Shown here piece by piece: positions 1 through 11,265 of a stretch of DNA of 64,000 bases. The stretch is from Pollenia angustigena (taxonomy: Eukaryota > Arthropoda > Insecta > Diptera > Polleniidae). Both the position numbers and the translations under genes were made by a program. The stretch is from the NCBI GenBank assembly GCA_930367215.1, contig OV884059.1, positions 225,431,803 through 225,495,802 of the forward strand, written 5' to 3'. Position 1 is the first letter of the stretch, and each line of letters opens with the position of its first letter. The notes below the pieces were generated by a model that saw nothing but the letters and a program-made list of their open reading frames with translations, was not told the origin of the DNA and ran no database searches.

Positions 1-565
1 TGGTTTAAATAAGTTGAGCAGATATTTTACGAAAAGAAAAAGGACACTTCTACACGCTTGCTCTGCACTTAAAATATATTTCAAAAACTATTTTCGATTA
101 TGAAAATCAAAGAATTCCCCACCTGTTATCCACAAAAGTAATAATGAAAAATATATATTGGTTCAAATATTTTAAACCCTGGCTAATACAGCACAACGTC
201 GAACACAACAACATTGAACAGAACAAAATGCTATGGAACAATGCCAAAATACTTTTGATGGAGGAAATAAAGAACCGCGCATACCATGTACACGTCAATG
301 AGGCACGCCAAAGTCAAGATAGAATATATCGTTGTTTGGACCTCACAAATGTAATGAGTAATGAGTAATGAGTTTTTTAACCAATTCCAAATATCATTAA
401 TTATGAAAGTCAGGGGAGGTGTTTTGTGGCTAAACGGAACATCTTACCGCGTAGGTGATGATTGTCATTGTTCCTTGTGCAACCTTAAAGAGAAGGAAAC
501 TGTACAACACTTTTTGGGACGTTGTCCAGTGTTAAAGGAAATAAGATGGCGGTACTTCTGTAATA
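1..565 (+). pseudogene. LINE ORF2, C-terminal part (5' of an insertion)
   Basis: This is the end of a non-LTR retrotransposon ORF2, which normally encodes endonuclease and reverse transcriptase; only the region after the polymerase is in the window. Two open stretches in different frames (144-368 and 361-565) read through a LINE-type C-terminal zinc motif, C-x2-C-x9-H-x4-C, at about 469-525 (CSLC ... QHFLGRC). The frame change falls in a 7-bp tandem repeat at 353-373. At about 566 the coding sequence stops where a dispersed repeat begins, and it resumes at about 1534 on the far side. The clade is uncertain because no polymerase motif is present. It is not functional. Confidence 0.75.
353..373 (+). 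repeat. three tandem copies of AATGAGT causing a frameshift
   Basis: AATGAGT occurs three times head to tail. The two LINE reading frames are offset by 217 bases (remainder 1 on division by 3), so loss of one 7-bp copy would put them in a single frame. The repeat expansion is therefore the likely cause of the frameshift. Confidence 0.8.
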
Positions 566-904
566 CCCCTGCGGGAAATTTTTGTCAATTGTTCCAACGG
601 AACTGGTCCTGGGACTTGTGAAAATAGAATAGGTACAAAAAGAAAGAACTCATGAAAGGACTAGTTTTATTGAAATAATACCTAGGACAAACATTGTAGT
701 AACTAACACTGAACACGTTCATTGAGAATAGATGTGTGACTTGTCAAGTGGTGCCTGTTAGGTGTCAATTGACCCCATCCAATGACAACCCCATGTAAAT
801 GTGATAGGTCCCATTCATATAAAGTGTTAGAACTAGAACCGGTCTCTACCGCCAAAGAACCTATCAAGGGACTACTTTGGTGTCAGTTCGCTTCTTTCTA
901 GGAA
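566..904 (+). repeat. dispersed repeat family A, copy 1
   Basis: It begins CCCTGCGGGAAA and runs to TTTGGTGTCAGTTCGCTTC, sharing many blocks with 1062-1533 and 43280-43708: GGTACAAAAAGAAAGAACTC, AACTAGAACCGGTCTCTACC and the final block. The ends are weakly inverted (CCCTGCGGGAA against CCCTAGAGGGAA read from the other end in copy 2), suggesting a small DNA transposon, though no target duplication is evident. It has no coding capacity and is shorter than the other copies through internal loss. Confidence 0.7.
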
Positions 905-1061
905 TTTGATGTTTGCTATCAAATATTTCATCAGTCTGAACGTACCTTAAGACGGTGGGTGCATTTGATGTTTAAAAACTATTCTTGGAATTTGGGTGCC
1001 TCATATTTTGGTTATTCACGTAACCATTGAGCTAAAAATTGTCCTCTTTGCTTATTATTCC
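905..1061. other. spacer between two family A copies
   Basis: No match to the LINE on either side can be read here. It contains two copies of GCATTTGATGTTT-like sequence and may be the remainder of another insertion. Confidence 0.3.
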
Positions 1062-1533
1062 CCTGCGGGAAATTAGTGTCAATTGGTCCCACAGACTGGT
1101 CCTGGGAGTTGTGAAAATAGAACAGGTACAAAAAGAAAGAACTCATGACCAGTGAAAGGAGAACCAATCATGTAACTGGTTTACGAAGAACAAAAAGGTA
1201 GAAAAAGTAATGAATTACAGTACAGTCTTCACCGGTGGTGTGATACATTTTTTTGGTGCTTTCTAAAATTTGGCTCTTGAAGTTAATTCTAGGACTTGTT
1301 TTATTGAAATAATACTACATCGTATTGAAATAATATAACATTTTAGTAACTGTCACTAAACATGTCCGTTCAGAACAGATTTGTGACTGGTCAAATGGTG
1401 TCAATTGACCCCCTCCAATGACAACACCATGTAAAAGTGATAGGTCTTATTCATAGAAAGTGTTCAAACTAGAACCGGTCTCTACCACCAAAGACCTATC
1501 ACGGGACTACTTTGGTGTCAGTTCGCTTCCCTC
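1062..1533 (+). repeat. dispersed repeat family A, copy 2
   Basis: It is in the same orientation as copy 1 and more complete, containing the segment with GACCAGTGAAAGG and CATTTTTTTGG that copy 1 lacks and that the 43-kb copy also has. It ends at TTCCCTCTAGGGA, immediately before LINE coding sequence resumes. Confidence 0.75.
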
Positions 1534-1721
1534 TAGGGACATTTTTAACAGAAGAACAAATGATTAATATTCTAAATGGTGATGAAGTTGCTAGTTGGTC
1601 AAACCTTTATAACTATGTAAGAGTTGCTTTAAAATATAGGAAAATGTTGATAGAAGAATTCAATTTTTTAAAAGAGGAAAAAAAATCACTTTATCTTCCA
1701 GCTGACGGTCTTTTTTTATAA
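1534..1721 (+). pseudogene. LINE ORF2 extreme C-terminus, after the insertion
   Basis: An open stretch reads FLTEEQMINILNGDEV and ends in an ALKYRKMLIEEFNF-type segment before a stop at 1719-1721. The W..L..Y...A..YR..L..EFN spacing resembles the last residues of LINE ORF2 proteins just downstream of the C-x2-C zinc motif, so I read it as the continuation of 1-565 rather than as a host exon. A pyrimidine-rich stretch ending in TAG just upstream imitates a splice acceptor but belongs to repeat family A. Identity of the two halves as one element is inferred from order, strand and sequence type. Confidence 0.6.
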
Positions 1722-1995
1722 AACCACGCTGTAAAATTTCTTTGTTTATTTGTAAATAATTTGTACAATAAAGATGAACTTTTGTAGTGTTTTTAGAAAA
1801 ATAACAAATAAATAAAGAAGAATACATACATACATACTTACATACATATTATATTTTTGCAATCCAGCAACGAATGCTCTATGTGGAATAGTAAATTTAG
1901 CATTGACATTTGTACCTGCAGACGAGCCCTAGCGGCTTTAAAAGGTCATTAATGTAAATGAATAATTAACTTAAATAAAATAAAAAAAAACTTGT
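1722..1995 (+). other. probable LINE 3' UTR and A-rich tail
   Basis: Non-coding sequence follows the ORF2 stop, with AATAAA-like signals near 1766 and 1809, a short (ACAT)n run near 1825-1850 and a final AAATAAAATAAAAAAAAA stretch near 1974-1991, as expected of a LINE 3' end. Confidence 0.5.
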
Positions 1996-3510
1996 AAAAA
2001 TAAATAAACGTTAGAATGGCAAAGAATTCTAATGTGATTCTGAATGTGGTTGTTCTCGAAACTAGTAAATTCGACCCGAGTTCAATCCCGTGTTCAGCCA
2101 AGAATTAAATTATCAAAAATTTTTATTTCCTTTCATGTCCTAAATTCCTTCCTTTAATAAAAATAATTTTATGAAAATTAAATTTAATGCACTTAAGCCT
2201 AATAAAAATGTCAAAAACTTAAAATAAACTTTTATGCAAAAAGTGACTTTATATCTAAAACATAAATGTTTGTTTAAAAAATTAAACTTTAATGTATACA
2301 AAGTTATTTAGTTATCAGTCCCACAAGTTGTCTTGCTTAATGCAAGTTCTTATGCATCAACATTTGCTATTAAGTTTTAAGAAAATTATCCCTCTTCAAT
2401 TGTCACGATATTAATTCAGATCCCCATGACAACTGCCATTCCTTAAATTACAGACAGCGCATACTGTTGTTTGTGTGTTTGTGTTTAGCACTCACTTTTC
2501 ATTTTGTTTTTATTATCCTTTCTGTGATATCCTGGCGATCTATTTAATTCCCCTAAGCTACACATTCGCATATGAAAAGCTTTTAATGTACAGGCATACA
2601 TGTCTTGACAAAGATACATATGCATTTAATATACATGCAACTTGTTTTGTTTTTGTGCTACAATTGTTAGTGTTGCTACCCGTAATATAAATGTATACTT
2701 AATAATGTAAATAGATTTCAATATCAAAGTGTAGTTTGGATGGACAGTCAGTCGACCTGATTGGTTCGTTGGTTTGTCGGTTGTATATTATTAGAATTCT
2801 AATTATTTTCATTCATATTTATTACAGTTGGCCGTCTTGCTTGGCTGTTGTTGTTGTTGTTGTTTTTTTTTTTTTTTTTGTTGTTGCATAAAGGAAATAT
2901 ATCTATGAATAATTTTCAAAATGTTAAATCTACAACATTGTTTGCATGACGATACAATAGTCACATTGAATTATAAATATTTGCTCTGACATACAGTACA
3001 GGAGAAGTTATTGTATGTATCCTACTACATACTACATTGTACATAATACATACGTCAATTATTTTTACACTTAGAGAAAATTTGAGGTGATTTTGAACTT
3101 TTAAGGGTTTGTTATGAAATTAATTTCAGGACAGTTTTTTTTTTTGCTTATTTGTTGTAACATTTCTTTAAATTTTTTTTCCCCAAAATCATTTAAAAAA
3201 AACTTAAGAAATTTATATAATTTTTTACAGTGTAAGAAAGTTATTTATTGAGCTTCTACTGGCTTTTATTAAATTTATTGTTAACTAAATTAGAATAGTT
3301 GTGTGAAAAGTTTTAAGCTTATTATTAGACACATAATTTATAACATAAAAACTGAAATATTAATTAAACCCTGTATTTTATCTCTATAGATTGGTGACGA
3401 TTCTTTCAGTATTGATAAACCCCTTAATGCAAAAAAAAAAAACATTTATTTTATTTATTTTTTAAAGAATTTGGTAATAAATAAACGTATATGTTAAATA
3501 TAATTATTTA
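1996..3510. other. A+T-rich stretch without a recognisable gene
   Basis: I see no coding region. A tRNA B-box-like segment (GAGTTCAATCCCG, about 2079-2091) has no cloverleaf around it. A (TTG)n run followed by poly-T lies at about 2848-2884, and several long T or A runs occur between 3130 and 3450. Confidence 0.5.
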
Positions 3511-3511
3511 G

Positions 3512-4350
3512 CTACTGGCTGACCCGACAGACGTTGTCCTGTCCAAATAAGGAAAAATGTTCGCGTTCGGTTTTTAAAATCCGTTAAAAAGATGCGAACA
3601 TTTGAAAGAAAAATTAGTCAAATCGATGAAGCCGTTTTCTGATTTTAGGTAAATCGAAAAAAGTGGGCGTTATAGTGGGTGGGGCAACATTTTCTTTCCG
3701 TAAAAAACTAAGTTGGACCATGGCGATGATTTAAAAAAAAAAATCGTCCAAATCGGTCAAGCCGTTCTCAAATTATGCGCTTAATAGAAAAAGTAGGCGT
3801 GGTACATTTTTCTTTCGATGAAAACGTAAAATGGATTAATACGAACTTTTAAAAGAAAAATTAGTCAAATCGATGGATCCGTGTTTTGATTTAAGGTAAA
3901 TCGAAAAAAGTGGGCGGGGCAAAATTTTCTTTCCGAAAAAACCTAAGTTGGACCATCGCAATAATTTTTATGAAAAAATCGTCCAAATCGCTCAAGCCGT
4001 TCTTAACTTATGCGCTTAATAGAAAAAGTGGGCGTAAAAGTAGGCGTGGTAAATTTTTTTTCGATGAAAACTTAAAATGGATTAATACGAACATTTGAAA
4101 GACAAATTTGTCAAATCGATGAAGCCGTTTTCTGATATTAGGTAATTCGAAAAAAGTGGGCGTAATAGTGGGCGGGTCAAAATTTTTTTAAGTATAAATC
4201 TAAGTTGGACCATGGCGATCATTTAAAAGAAAAAATCGTCCAAATTATATTGGTGTAATTGGTGGTGCACGCAGACCGAAAATCAAAAATCAGACTTCAC
4301 AGTGTCACCCGCCTGAATATACATACATTCATCCTATTTTATATATATAT
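3512..4350 (+). repeat. dispersed repeat family B (GCTGACCCGACAGACG), copy 1
   Basis: It opens with GCTGACCCGACAGACGTTGT, the same start as the 27-kb copy. Inside are about three tandem units of roughly 247 bp, each starting near ACGAACATTTGAAAGA (about 3593, 3841, 4088) and containing TCAAATCGATGAAGCCG and CGAAAAAAGTGGGCG. It ends with CAGTGTCACCCGCCTGAATA and a TATATATA-rich tail. Similar elements are common in insect genomes; the mechanism is not evident. Short open frames inside (such as 3910-4098) vary with the unit and are not genes. Confidence 0.75.
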
Positions 4351-5170
4351 ACATAGCTAGATAGATAGCAACTAGGCCTTAAGCTAAGTATTTGCAGAAT
4401 ATATACTTTACAAAAAATACTTATATTAATAAAATATTTGAAAAGATGATGTTTTTGTTATAAAAGATAATTCTTTTCAAGTAAGTTACAACTTTGCTAA
4501 TGGAATGTTCTGAGGGAAATGATAGCAACGAAAGTGGTTTGATATCAAAAAACATTTGGATTATTATTAGTTCAAATTTGGTAAACCTACATAAGATGTC
4601 TTCAATGTTTAATGGACTACTAGTATGTATCACAATTAGTCGGGGCAGCGCCCGTAATTATGTGGTTATGAGTAGTTTAAGTATGACCTAATCAAAGTCT
4701 AATGGTGTTTTCTTTTCTGACAATAATGTTCCATATATGCTACCATTCGTGCGGGTTTTTGTTCCATTCTAAAAATATATGCAAAAATGTGAGAAGTTGT
4801 CGTTTTCCTTTCTAAACATGTTGCAACAATAAATGGCAAATTTGTTCCATTTCTTACCCGCAGTTATAACTGAGTGTGAGATAATACCCTTTTTTGCATC
4901 TGCGTAAAGGCCTTTTTTATGCAAGCAAGTATTTTTTTTATTAAGTTTTTCTTGCACACTCGTAAAGCTGCTCTAAGTGGAGAAGCAGCTCGCGCTTTTT
5001 GTCATTATTTCTTAAGGGCAAACAGGTCGTTTTTGTTTGTCTGCTTTTGTTGCGTTTTGCGGTGCCACCCCGCATTGGTTAGTGTTTCGGCGTCGTATAA
5101 CTGTACCGAGTTACAGTTTTTGCGGTATCTGCATTAACTATATGCAATCGTTTTTAACCTCAATTTGAGG
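4351..5170. other. unannotated A+T-rich sequence
   Basis: Several short open frames exist on both strands, but none has a recognisable domain or start context. The GC-richer segment near 4980-5110 is not recognised. Confidence 0.4.
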
Positions 5171-5177
5171 TTTTGTT

Positions 5178-5290
5178 TGGTGGAGTACCATTTATAACTC
5201 ATGTGACTGGTGGAGAACCAATATAACTCAGACGTTTTTCTGGTGGAGTTCCAAGAAAAAAACTCAGAAGATTATTGGTGGAGACCAATA
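5178..5290 (+). repeat. four imperfect TGGTGGAG units
   Basis: TGGTGGAG occurs at 5178, 5208, 5241 and 5276 (spacings 30, 33 and 35), each followed by an ACC-containing segment and then a variant of ATAACTC. It is a short minisatellite-like cluster of unknown role. Confidence 0.65.
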
Positions 5291-5390
5291 TACTCTGGAG
5301 CGGATTCTGGAAGCTCTCGCCTTCCTATGCGAAGGTTTAGGTCGAATGAGGACTTTGCGGTGATACCCTGGCAATATAACTATGATTAGT

Positions 5391-6560
5391 TCGCCAAAAA
5401 AATTTTAGTTTTAAGAAAGCCAAAAAAAAAAAAAAAGTTTTTCTTGTGTTTGCGGACAATTTGCGTTATATTGTGATTTTTAGTTCTATTGTGATGGATA
5501 TGGCTATTTCCAAAAAAACGTCAACCACAAAAAATGGAAAAAACAATTTTTCTTTTCAAGATTTATTTAGAGAATTGCTTATATTTTTTTAATATATGCG
5601 TATAAATTAATTGATTCGAAAAAAATATAAATGGTAAACGAAGTACTACAACTTTTAGCACATACTTGTGTATATTAGAAAATATGCATTTGGAAAAACA
5701 GTACTCTAAACTAAGGCATATTTATGATCTGAAAAACATTTTTTATTAAGTTTCTTATATAAAGGATTATAAGTAGCAACATAAAAAACTTTTAAATCAT
5801 GGTGGAAAAATTGTCCCGTTTAGAATGTCCCGTTTACAATTTCTTTAACAATTTGTTTAAAAAAATGTAATTCTTATTTTATTTTGAAATCAAAACCATT
5901 TTTAGGGCACATAAGTACGCAACATTTTAAAATTAATCCCAATAAAATATTGTGTCAGGTTTCGCAGAAATCACTGTTTAAACGGTTACCCCTTAAGACT
6001 CACTTCCGTTTTTTGTCCCGTTTACAATCACTGGTTTTTTGCAATTGTCTCGGAAACCACGACAGTAAGCGAAAAATTTTATTTGCGGAAATTAAAGAGC
6101 TAATTGAGAGTTAAAAGAATCATTAATTTAAAAAATGAAAATCAGGTTGTTTTTTACAGTTTTGTCAATATAAACGTGTGCGAATGTCCCGTTTACAATC
6201 TTGGAAGTGCCCATATAAAAACTTTTTGTTTTTCGTTTGTTTTACTTTTATTATATTTTTTTGTCGAAAAATTTTTAACAACAGCTGACATTAATTATTA
6301 AAAATCAGTGCTGTTAACGCTTATTGGAATTGTAAGAAAATTTAATGTTGAAAATTGCTACAAGCGTGGTGAATATCGCTTTTAGTACAAACTTTGCATT
6401 CAATATTTAACACGCTAAATACACATTAGTGTTGAGTGCAAAACGTAGCTATTATTTTGTTCCATTGTAATTTAGAAAAATGTATCACTTTGTAAGGGTT
6501 CGTGTAACCTAATAAATATATTACACAACTATAATGCATCATTATTTTTAAGAAAAGAAA
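5391..6560. other. non-coding stretch with TGTCCCGTTTACAAT motifs
   Basis: No convincing gene is present. The motif TGTCCCGTTTACAAT (one copy with TAGAAT) is found at 5812, 5826, 6014 and 6185. An imperfect dyad near 6395-6445 pairs AACAC with GTGTT. Open frames at 5884-6114 and 6104-6301 lack recognisable motifs and span the repeated motif, so I do not call them. Confidence 0.5.
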
Positions 6561-6569
6561 ACACCATAA

Positions 6570-6916
6570 GGAATATAATTATATCCCTTCGTTTGATGAT
6601 TTTGATTTTTGATAACCAAGTGTAGATATTAAACTTACCCGGGTTATAGATTTATACCAATTATTCGTATCAGACCAAGTACGGGAGTTCAAGTTTCTGC
6701 CTTGTTCTTTTACAAATTTCTAAAATCCGAATAATTTCTGTTCTTTTCCATAGTTAATAGTGAAATAAGACCTAGTTTGGATGTTCGTTTCCTGGTATCA
6801 GAGTATGGCTCGGTACCCAAATAACGATAAGTCTTGAAAAATATTAGATGAGAAAGTTTCTGATATGGTGTGGACTGCAGACAGCGAATCAGTGCATATA
6901 GCGAAATTAGAAGATA
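6570..6916 (-). pseudogene. LINE RNase H domain, distal part
   Basis: On the minus strand this encodes AICTDSLSAVHTIS, the second catalytic block of a retrotransposon RNase H, followed by SETFSSNIF and a decaying C-terminal region with stops and frameshifts. It continues the LINE at 7973-9235; joining the two flanks across the inserted element gives an uninterrupted frame (ATEYCQI then SSNFAICTDS). An RNase H after the polymerase is typical of I, R1 and LOA-type LINEs. It is non-functional. Confidence 0.65.
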
Positions 6917-7972
6917 CACAGAAAGAAAAACACTCCGGATAAATTAATCTTTTTATACTTACTTCAATCACGAATCGTACTTAAAAATTCAAGTACGATT
7001 AACACTAAAACGTACTTAAATCAATCCTAAATGGGATTACTTAAAAAATCAATCCCGATATTTATTGAAATAAGTATAAAATGCTTAAATCAAGTACAAA
7101 AAAGATTAAACTTTTTGTTGAAAGTGCCACTCTGAGAGTTAAATTACAAAATGAGGGTTTTATCTCATAAAACTTATTAGTCTCATCTCTCAGCATTGCA
7201 TTTTTTATGCGTGCTTACGTGTGTGTTTTTCAAAATTTGTTGTACAATTATTTTGTTTGTAGTAACAACAGAACAAGAAGAAAAACATATACATATATAT
7301 GTATGTATTATTTTTATGTTTAACCCTCCGGCTTACGCATGCTTTGATTATCTATACACATTAAACAAAGGTCCGGCCAGACTCATGTGTACCACGAACG
7401 GTTAAAAAGTAAATTTGAAATTTGCGTCTCATTTAGTTTATATTTTTAGTTAAATATGTACATAAGATTTTTAAAGTAAAAACCATATCGGGCATGATGT
7501 TGGTGTTTTATCATTCTTTAATGTGTAAAACGGGTAAGTAAATCAATCATAATAATTTTTTTTGTCTAATCTCTTTTTTGGTTTTTTTCAAGAACAAATT
7601 GGAGATAAAATCATCTTTATAATACTTGAATCAAGCGCATTTTGAGATTAATTCAATCTTACTTTTACTTTAATCTATCTCATTTTCGGATTATATTAAG
7701 TACAAGTTCGGATTAAAACAATTTTATAATTCTTGAATCAAGCGCATTTTGAGATTGATTGAATCTTAGTTTTACTTAAATCAATCTCATTTTCGGATTA
7801 CTTTAAGTACGAAATCGGGATTGAATATGGATAATTTAAGTATTTTGGGATTGAAAATCCGTACTTGAATCAATCTTTCTGTACTTGATTCAAGAAAATC
7901 CGTACTCACCGTACTATCAATACCGCTTCGGATTGATTTGAGTACGTTTAGATTGATTTTTTTTTTGAGTGT
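6917..7972. mobile_element. inverted-repeat DNA element inside a LINE
   Basis: The ends are inverted (ACACAGAAAGAAAAA at left; TTTTTTTTTGAGTGT at right), and both halves carry the same CAATCC/GTACTTAAATC motifs in opposite orientation. Segments such as CTTGAATCAAGCGCATTTTGAG are repeated in tandem on the right side (about 7626 and 7733). Removing about 1.05 kb plus a 2-bp duplication (AT or TA) restores the RNase H frame of the host LINE. There is no transposase ORF, so it is non-autonomous. Confidence 0.65.
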
Positions 7973-9235
7973 ATATTTGACAGTATTCGGTTGCTTTATA
8001 TATTTTAGCTGTTAAAACAGAACTGTAGTTGGGTTTCTTGTTGTAATGTGCTCGCGAAGGAGACTTAGACTTAGAACCATCCGTGTAAATGAATGTTCTG
8101 TCATGATTCTGATAAAAAGAAGAGTGTCCGTTGTGGACCTTCCGTTTTTAAAGCCGAGTTTATTATTATTAAGAAGATTGTCGGTAGATATATACCACAA
8201 TATACGATTAGTGATAATTCTATCTAATATTTTTCCAATACATGAGTTTAGCGATATTGGCCTTTGAGACTTGGTCTTGGTTTGAGCAAAATTGGGTTTC
8301 AAGATCGGTATTACTAAACTTCTTTTATATTTTTGGGGAATTTGTGTTACAAGAATGTTGTTAAAGAAAGTGACGATTCTGTTCTTAACGGAATTTGGAG
8401 AATTTTTTTATCATACTGCAAGATATTCTGTCAAGTCCCGGGTACTTTCCCGTGAGTTTGTTTAAAGAGTGGAGTTAAATAGTCTTGCCTTTGTGTCTGG
8501 GTTAATATTTGCTAACTGTTGTCTGAAATTTGATTTTTTATCCTGAAATTTAACTGGAGATTTTTGATCCGATGAATTTTTCAGACCAATATTGACCCAA
8601 TTCATTATCTATATCAAAATGATTGGTTAAGCTGTTTAAGGGTGGGTTATTGCTATGTATTGAATGCATATTAAATATTGTTTTATAGTCACAGAGTCTT
8701 CTTATATTACTCCAATATTTCCTTGAGGTGGTATTAGGGTTAATACCATTAGGGGTAATTCCCGCTTAGCGGTTTTGATTTATTTTTTGAAAATAGCGTT
8801 TGCTTGTTTATATCTTATCGTGTTTCGTTATGAATTTTTAAGACATACCACAGCCTATTTTTTTCAAACTTCATATGCTTAAGTCGTTGATTCCACCATG
8901 GAATTGTTGTCCGACCATTGGGAGGCTTCGATTGTGGAATAAATTTATTTGAGGATTGTATTTGCTGCTTCCCTATTAAAATTTGTATCGATTTGTTTAC
9001 TAGTTTCATACGAAAGACATTTTCTATTTAAAAGGGCCCAGTCGGCTCTGTCGGTTTTAAATCGTGGTTTTGTACCCAAAATATTCACACACTGGTCCTG
9101 AAACAGTGACAGAATTATTGGAAAATTATTACTTCCCCATATAACTTCTTCTACAGCTCTTTTGGAATGGATAAACAGTTCAGGAGAACAGAACGATAGA
9201 TCAATGTGAGTCAGCGAGTTAAGGGTTTATTATTT
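7973..9235 (-). pseudogene. LINE with endonuclease, RT and RNase H remnants
   Basis: Read on the minus strand from 9235: an endonuclease C-terminus (HIDLSFCSPELF, later SNNFPIILSLF), the linker RTTIPWWNQRLK, then RT fingers QRPISLNSCIGKILDRII and LGFKNGRSTTDTLLFI. RT motifs with the catalytic YADD are absent: the frame jumps straight to an RNase H start (FIYTDGSKSKSP). This implies a large internal deletion from mid-RT to RNase H. The RNase H glutamate block reads TAKIY where TAEI is usual. Multiple stops are present. The domain order fits the I/LOA/R1 group. The rest of the RNase H lies at 6570-6916. Confidence 0.75.
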
Positions 9236-9272
9236 ATTTTAAATTTATGAATATTTGGTCTCCCAATAAAAA

Positions 9273-9515
9273 ATGGAGCTTCGACCGAAGCAGGTTTGTA
9301 AGGGAGAAACAAAAAAAGTTTTGCTTACCATTGCGCTTACGGAAGACATTTATTTTATATGGCGAGTTCCCACTTTGAAGCAATACGTTTTTGACATATA
9401 AAGCGCATTTTTCAGTGCATATAAAAGTTGTTGGATGTAACGATCAGCTTTACACACTGAATGTTTTGATACAGTTATTTTTTAGTATTCTCCCTTGCAA
9501 ATCTGCTTCGTAGCA
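9273..9515. repeat. small inverted repeat
   Basis: GAAGCAGGTTTGTAAGGGAGAA (9280s) pairs with TTCTCCCTTGCAAATCTGC (about 9487-9506) across some 180 bp, suggesting a short hairpin MITE whose outer ends are no longer clear. Confidence 0.45.
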
Positions 9516-11265
9516 AGGGATTGCCGTAGCACTTGAAATGTTATATTTTTTTTTTTTTTATAAAAGTTGTTGAGAGTTCTTTCACTTACTCTACTGCATT
9601 TCTGTATTTCTTATTGCGTAGCGCATAATTGTGCGCTTATTTTTTTTAAATGATACAATTTTTTATTGGTTTAATACCTCAGATATTATATTTTACTACT
9701 TAATATTAAATGACTGGTTTGATATCGATTTCGATGTCTCCCCTTCATCACTGATTGTTTTGGTAGAACGGGAAAGTTAAAGAACTTAATTTAATTTGCC
9801 GTATTTCCCTTTTTTTTAATACTTTTGTTGCCAATTAAAATATCAAATATTTCAATATTGTAGTGGTAAATTATGGGAATTTAATACTTTTGTATATGAC
9901 AATGAATGGAGTAAAATAGGTACGATTTTCAACCCTTACAAGATGGAATTTTGAAAAAGTAAAATGTTTATATTTGTATTTTTTAGAAAAGCTACGAATG
10001 TGTTATACATTTTATTTCTATATTTTAATTGGTTTAAAAACTAGATGGGGCGAAAAAAAGTTCCAAAATACAGGTTTTACCCGTTTACCCCCCAAAAGGG
10101 CCGAATTTCCAAAAAGTACCAGACACCTGTCCGATTAGTTCTTTTTAGCGAACAACGATAGGTTGTATCTCTTTTAGTTTAGTTTATTAAGATTAGCAAG
10201 TTTACACGTGTTTACCCCTTAAACATTCGAATTTCCAAAAATCCCGACTTTCCGGATCGATTGGCCGAGGGACCAACCTTCAGTCCAAATTAAAAATTTT
10301 CAGCTTCAAACGTTAAGTAAATGCGATAATGAATCATTCGGTCAGGAACGTTACAATTTTATGTATACATATATCTACGATCGGCAAGTTCAGGGCGTCG
10401 CGTTTTCTCTTTTATCTCTTTAATTACGTACGTGTAGAGAACTAAACAACATAAACAACAACATATGTAAAATGCATACAGCGCATATAATCGCAAAATT
10501 TAAATGCATAGGTTGCATATCGCCGGTATATACATATGAAGATACATATTATTTCTTCAGACTTTTACTTATGAAGCAACCCATGTAAAATAGTTTTTAC
10601 TAGCAAGATTTTCTTTCACCCCATTTTTATTTCCTACATTTTGGTTAAGAAGTCGATGTCATTTATTATCGTATAATTGACCAGTAAAACCAAAAACTAG
10701 CACAATTAGGAAGCAGTTTTAATTAAATTTTGTTGTTGAATGAGTATGTAAGTGTAACTATTTAGGACTGAACGTATGATGATGATGATGACGATGTATA
10801 AAAAAAATGTATCCTGAAAATAAACAGCCAGAAAAAGAAATTGTAAAATCACACATTTAAGTTTCAATTAAAACAACTTGTAGTAGACTGTCTTATTACT
10901 TAAAGATTTCAGTTGCAGTTTTTTTAAATTAAATTTTAGTGCTTTGCCTTAGGAAATTGCAACAACCTCAAGTTAACTAAATGTAATAGTTTCTCTAGAA
11001 CTTTAAAAAACCCACAGAGTTTTAATTGCTTTTACCTGTTTCCCACAAATAAGACTACAACAATTTTCGAAATAATCTTAAAAAAAATTAAAGGGTGAGA
11101 AAAACAGCTGTTTAATCGTATTAAGCGCAGAGCAGTGCGCGTGAGTGATTTAAAGCTCACCATCACGTACACACTCACAAGTAAAAAAATGGAAAATAAA
11201 GTTAAAAAGAAAAATATATTTTAATACAAATATCATCATATCGAACCATTATCTCAAATAAAAAA
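9516..11265. other. no gene recognised
   Basis: This is A+T-rich non-coding sequence. GGGCCGAATTTCCAAAAAGT (about 10098) and CGAGGGACCAACC (about 10266) resemble segments near 22980 and so are probably repeat debris. A (GAT)n run lies at about 10778-10795. Confidence 0.4.

Noticed and set aside
1512..1721. Possible last exon of a host gene with splice acceptor and polyA signals
   Set aside because: The acceptor-like text belongs to repeat family A, and the residues fit the end of the LINE that begins left of the repeat.
2079..2098. tRNA B-box-like sequence
   Set aside because: No acceptor or anticodon stem and no A box at the right distance.
3910..4098. Open frame similar to one at 27156-27377
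   Set aside because: Both are translations of family B repeat units; stops and starts differ between units.
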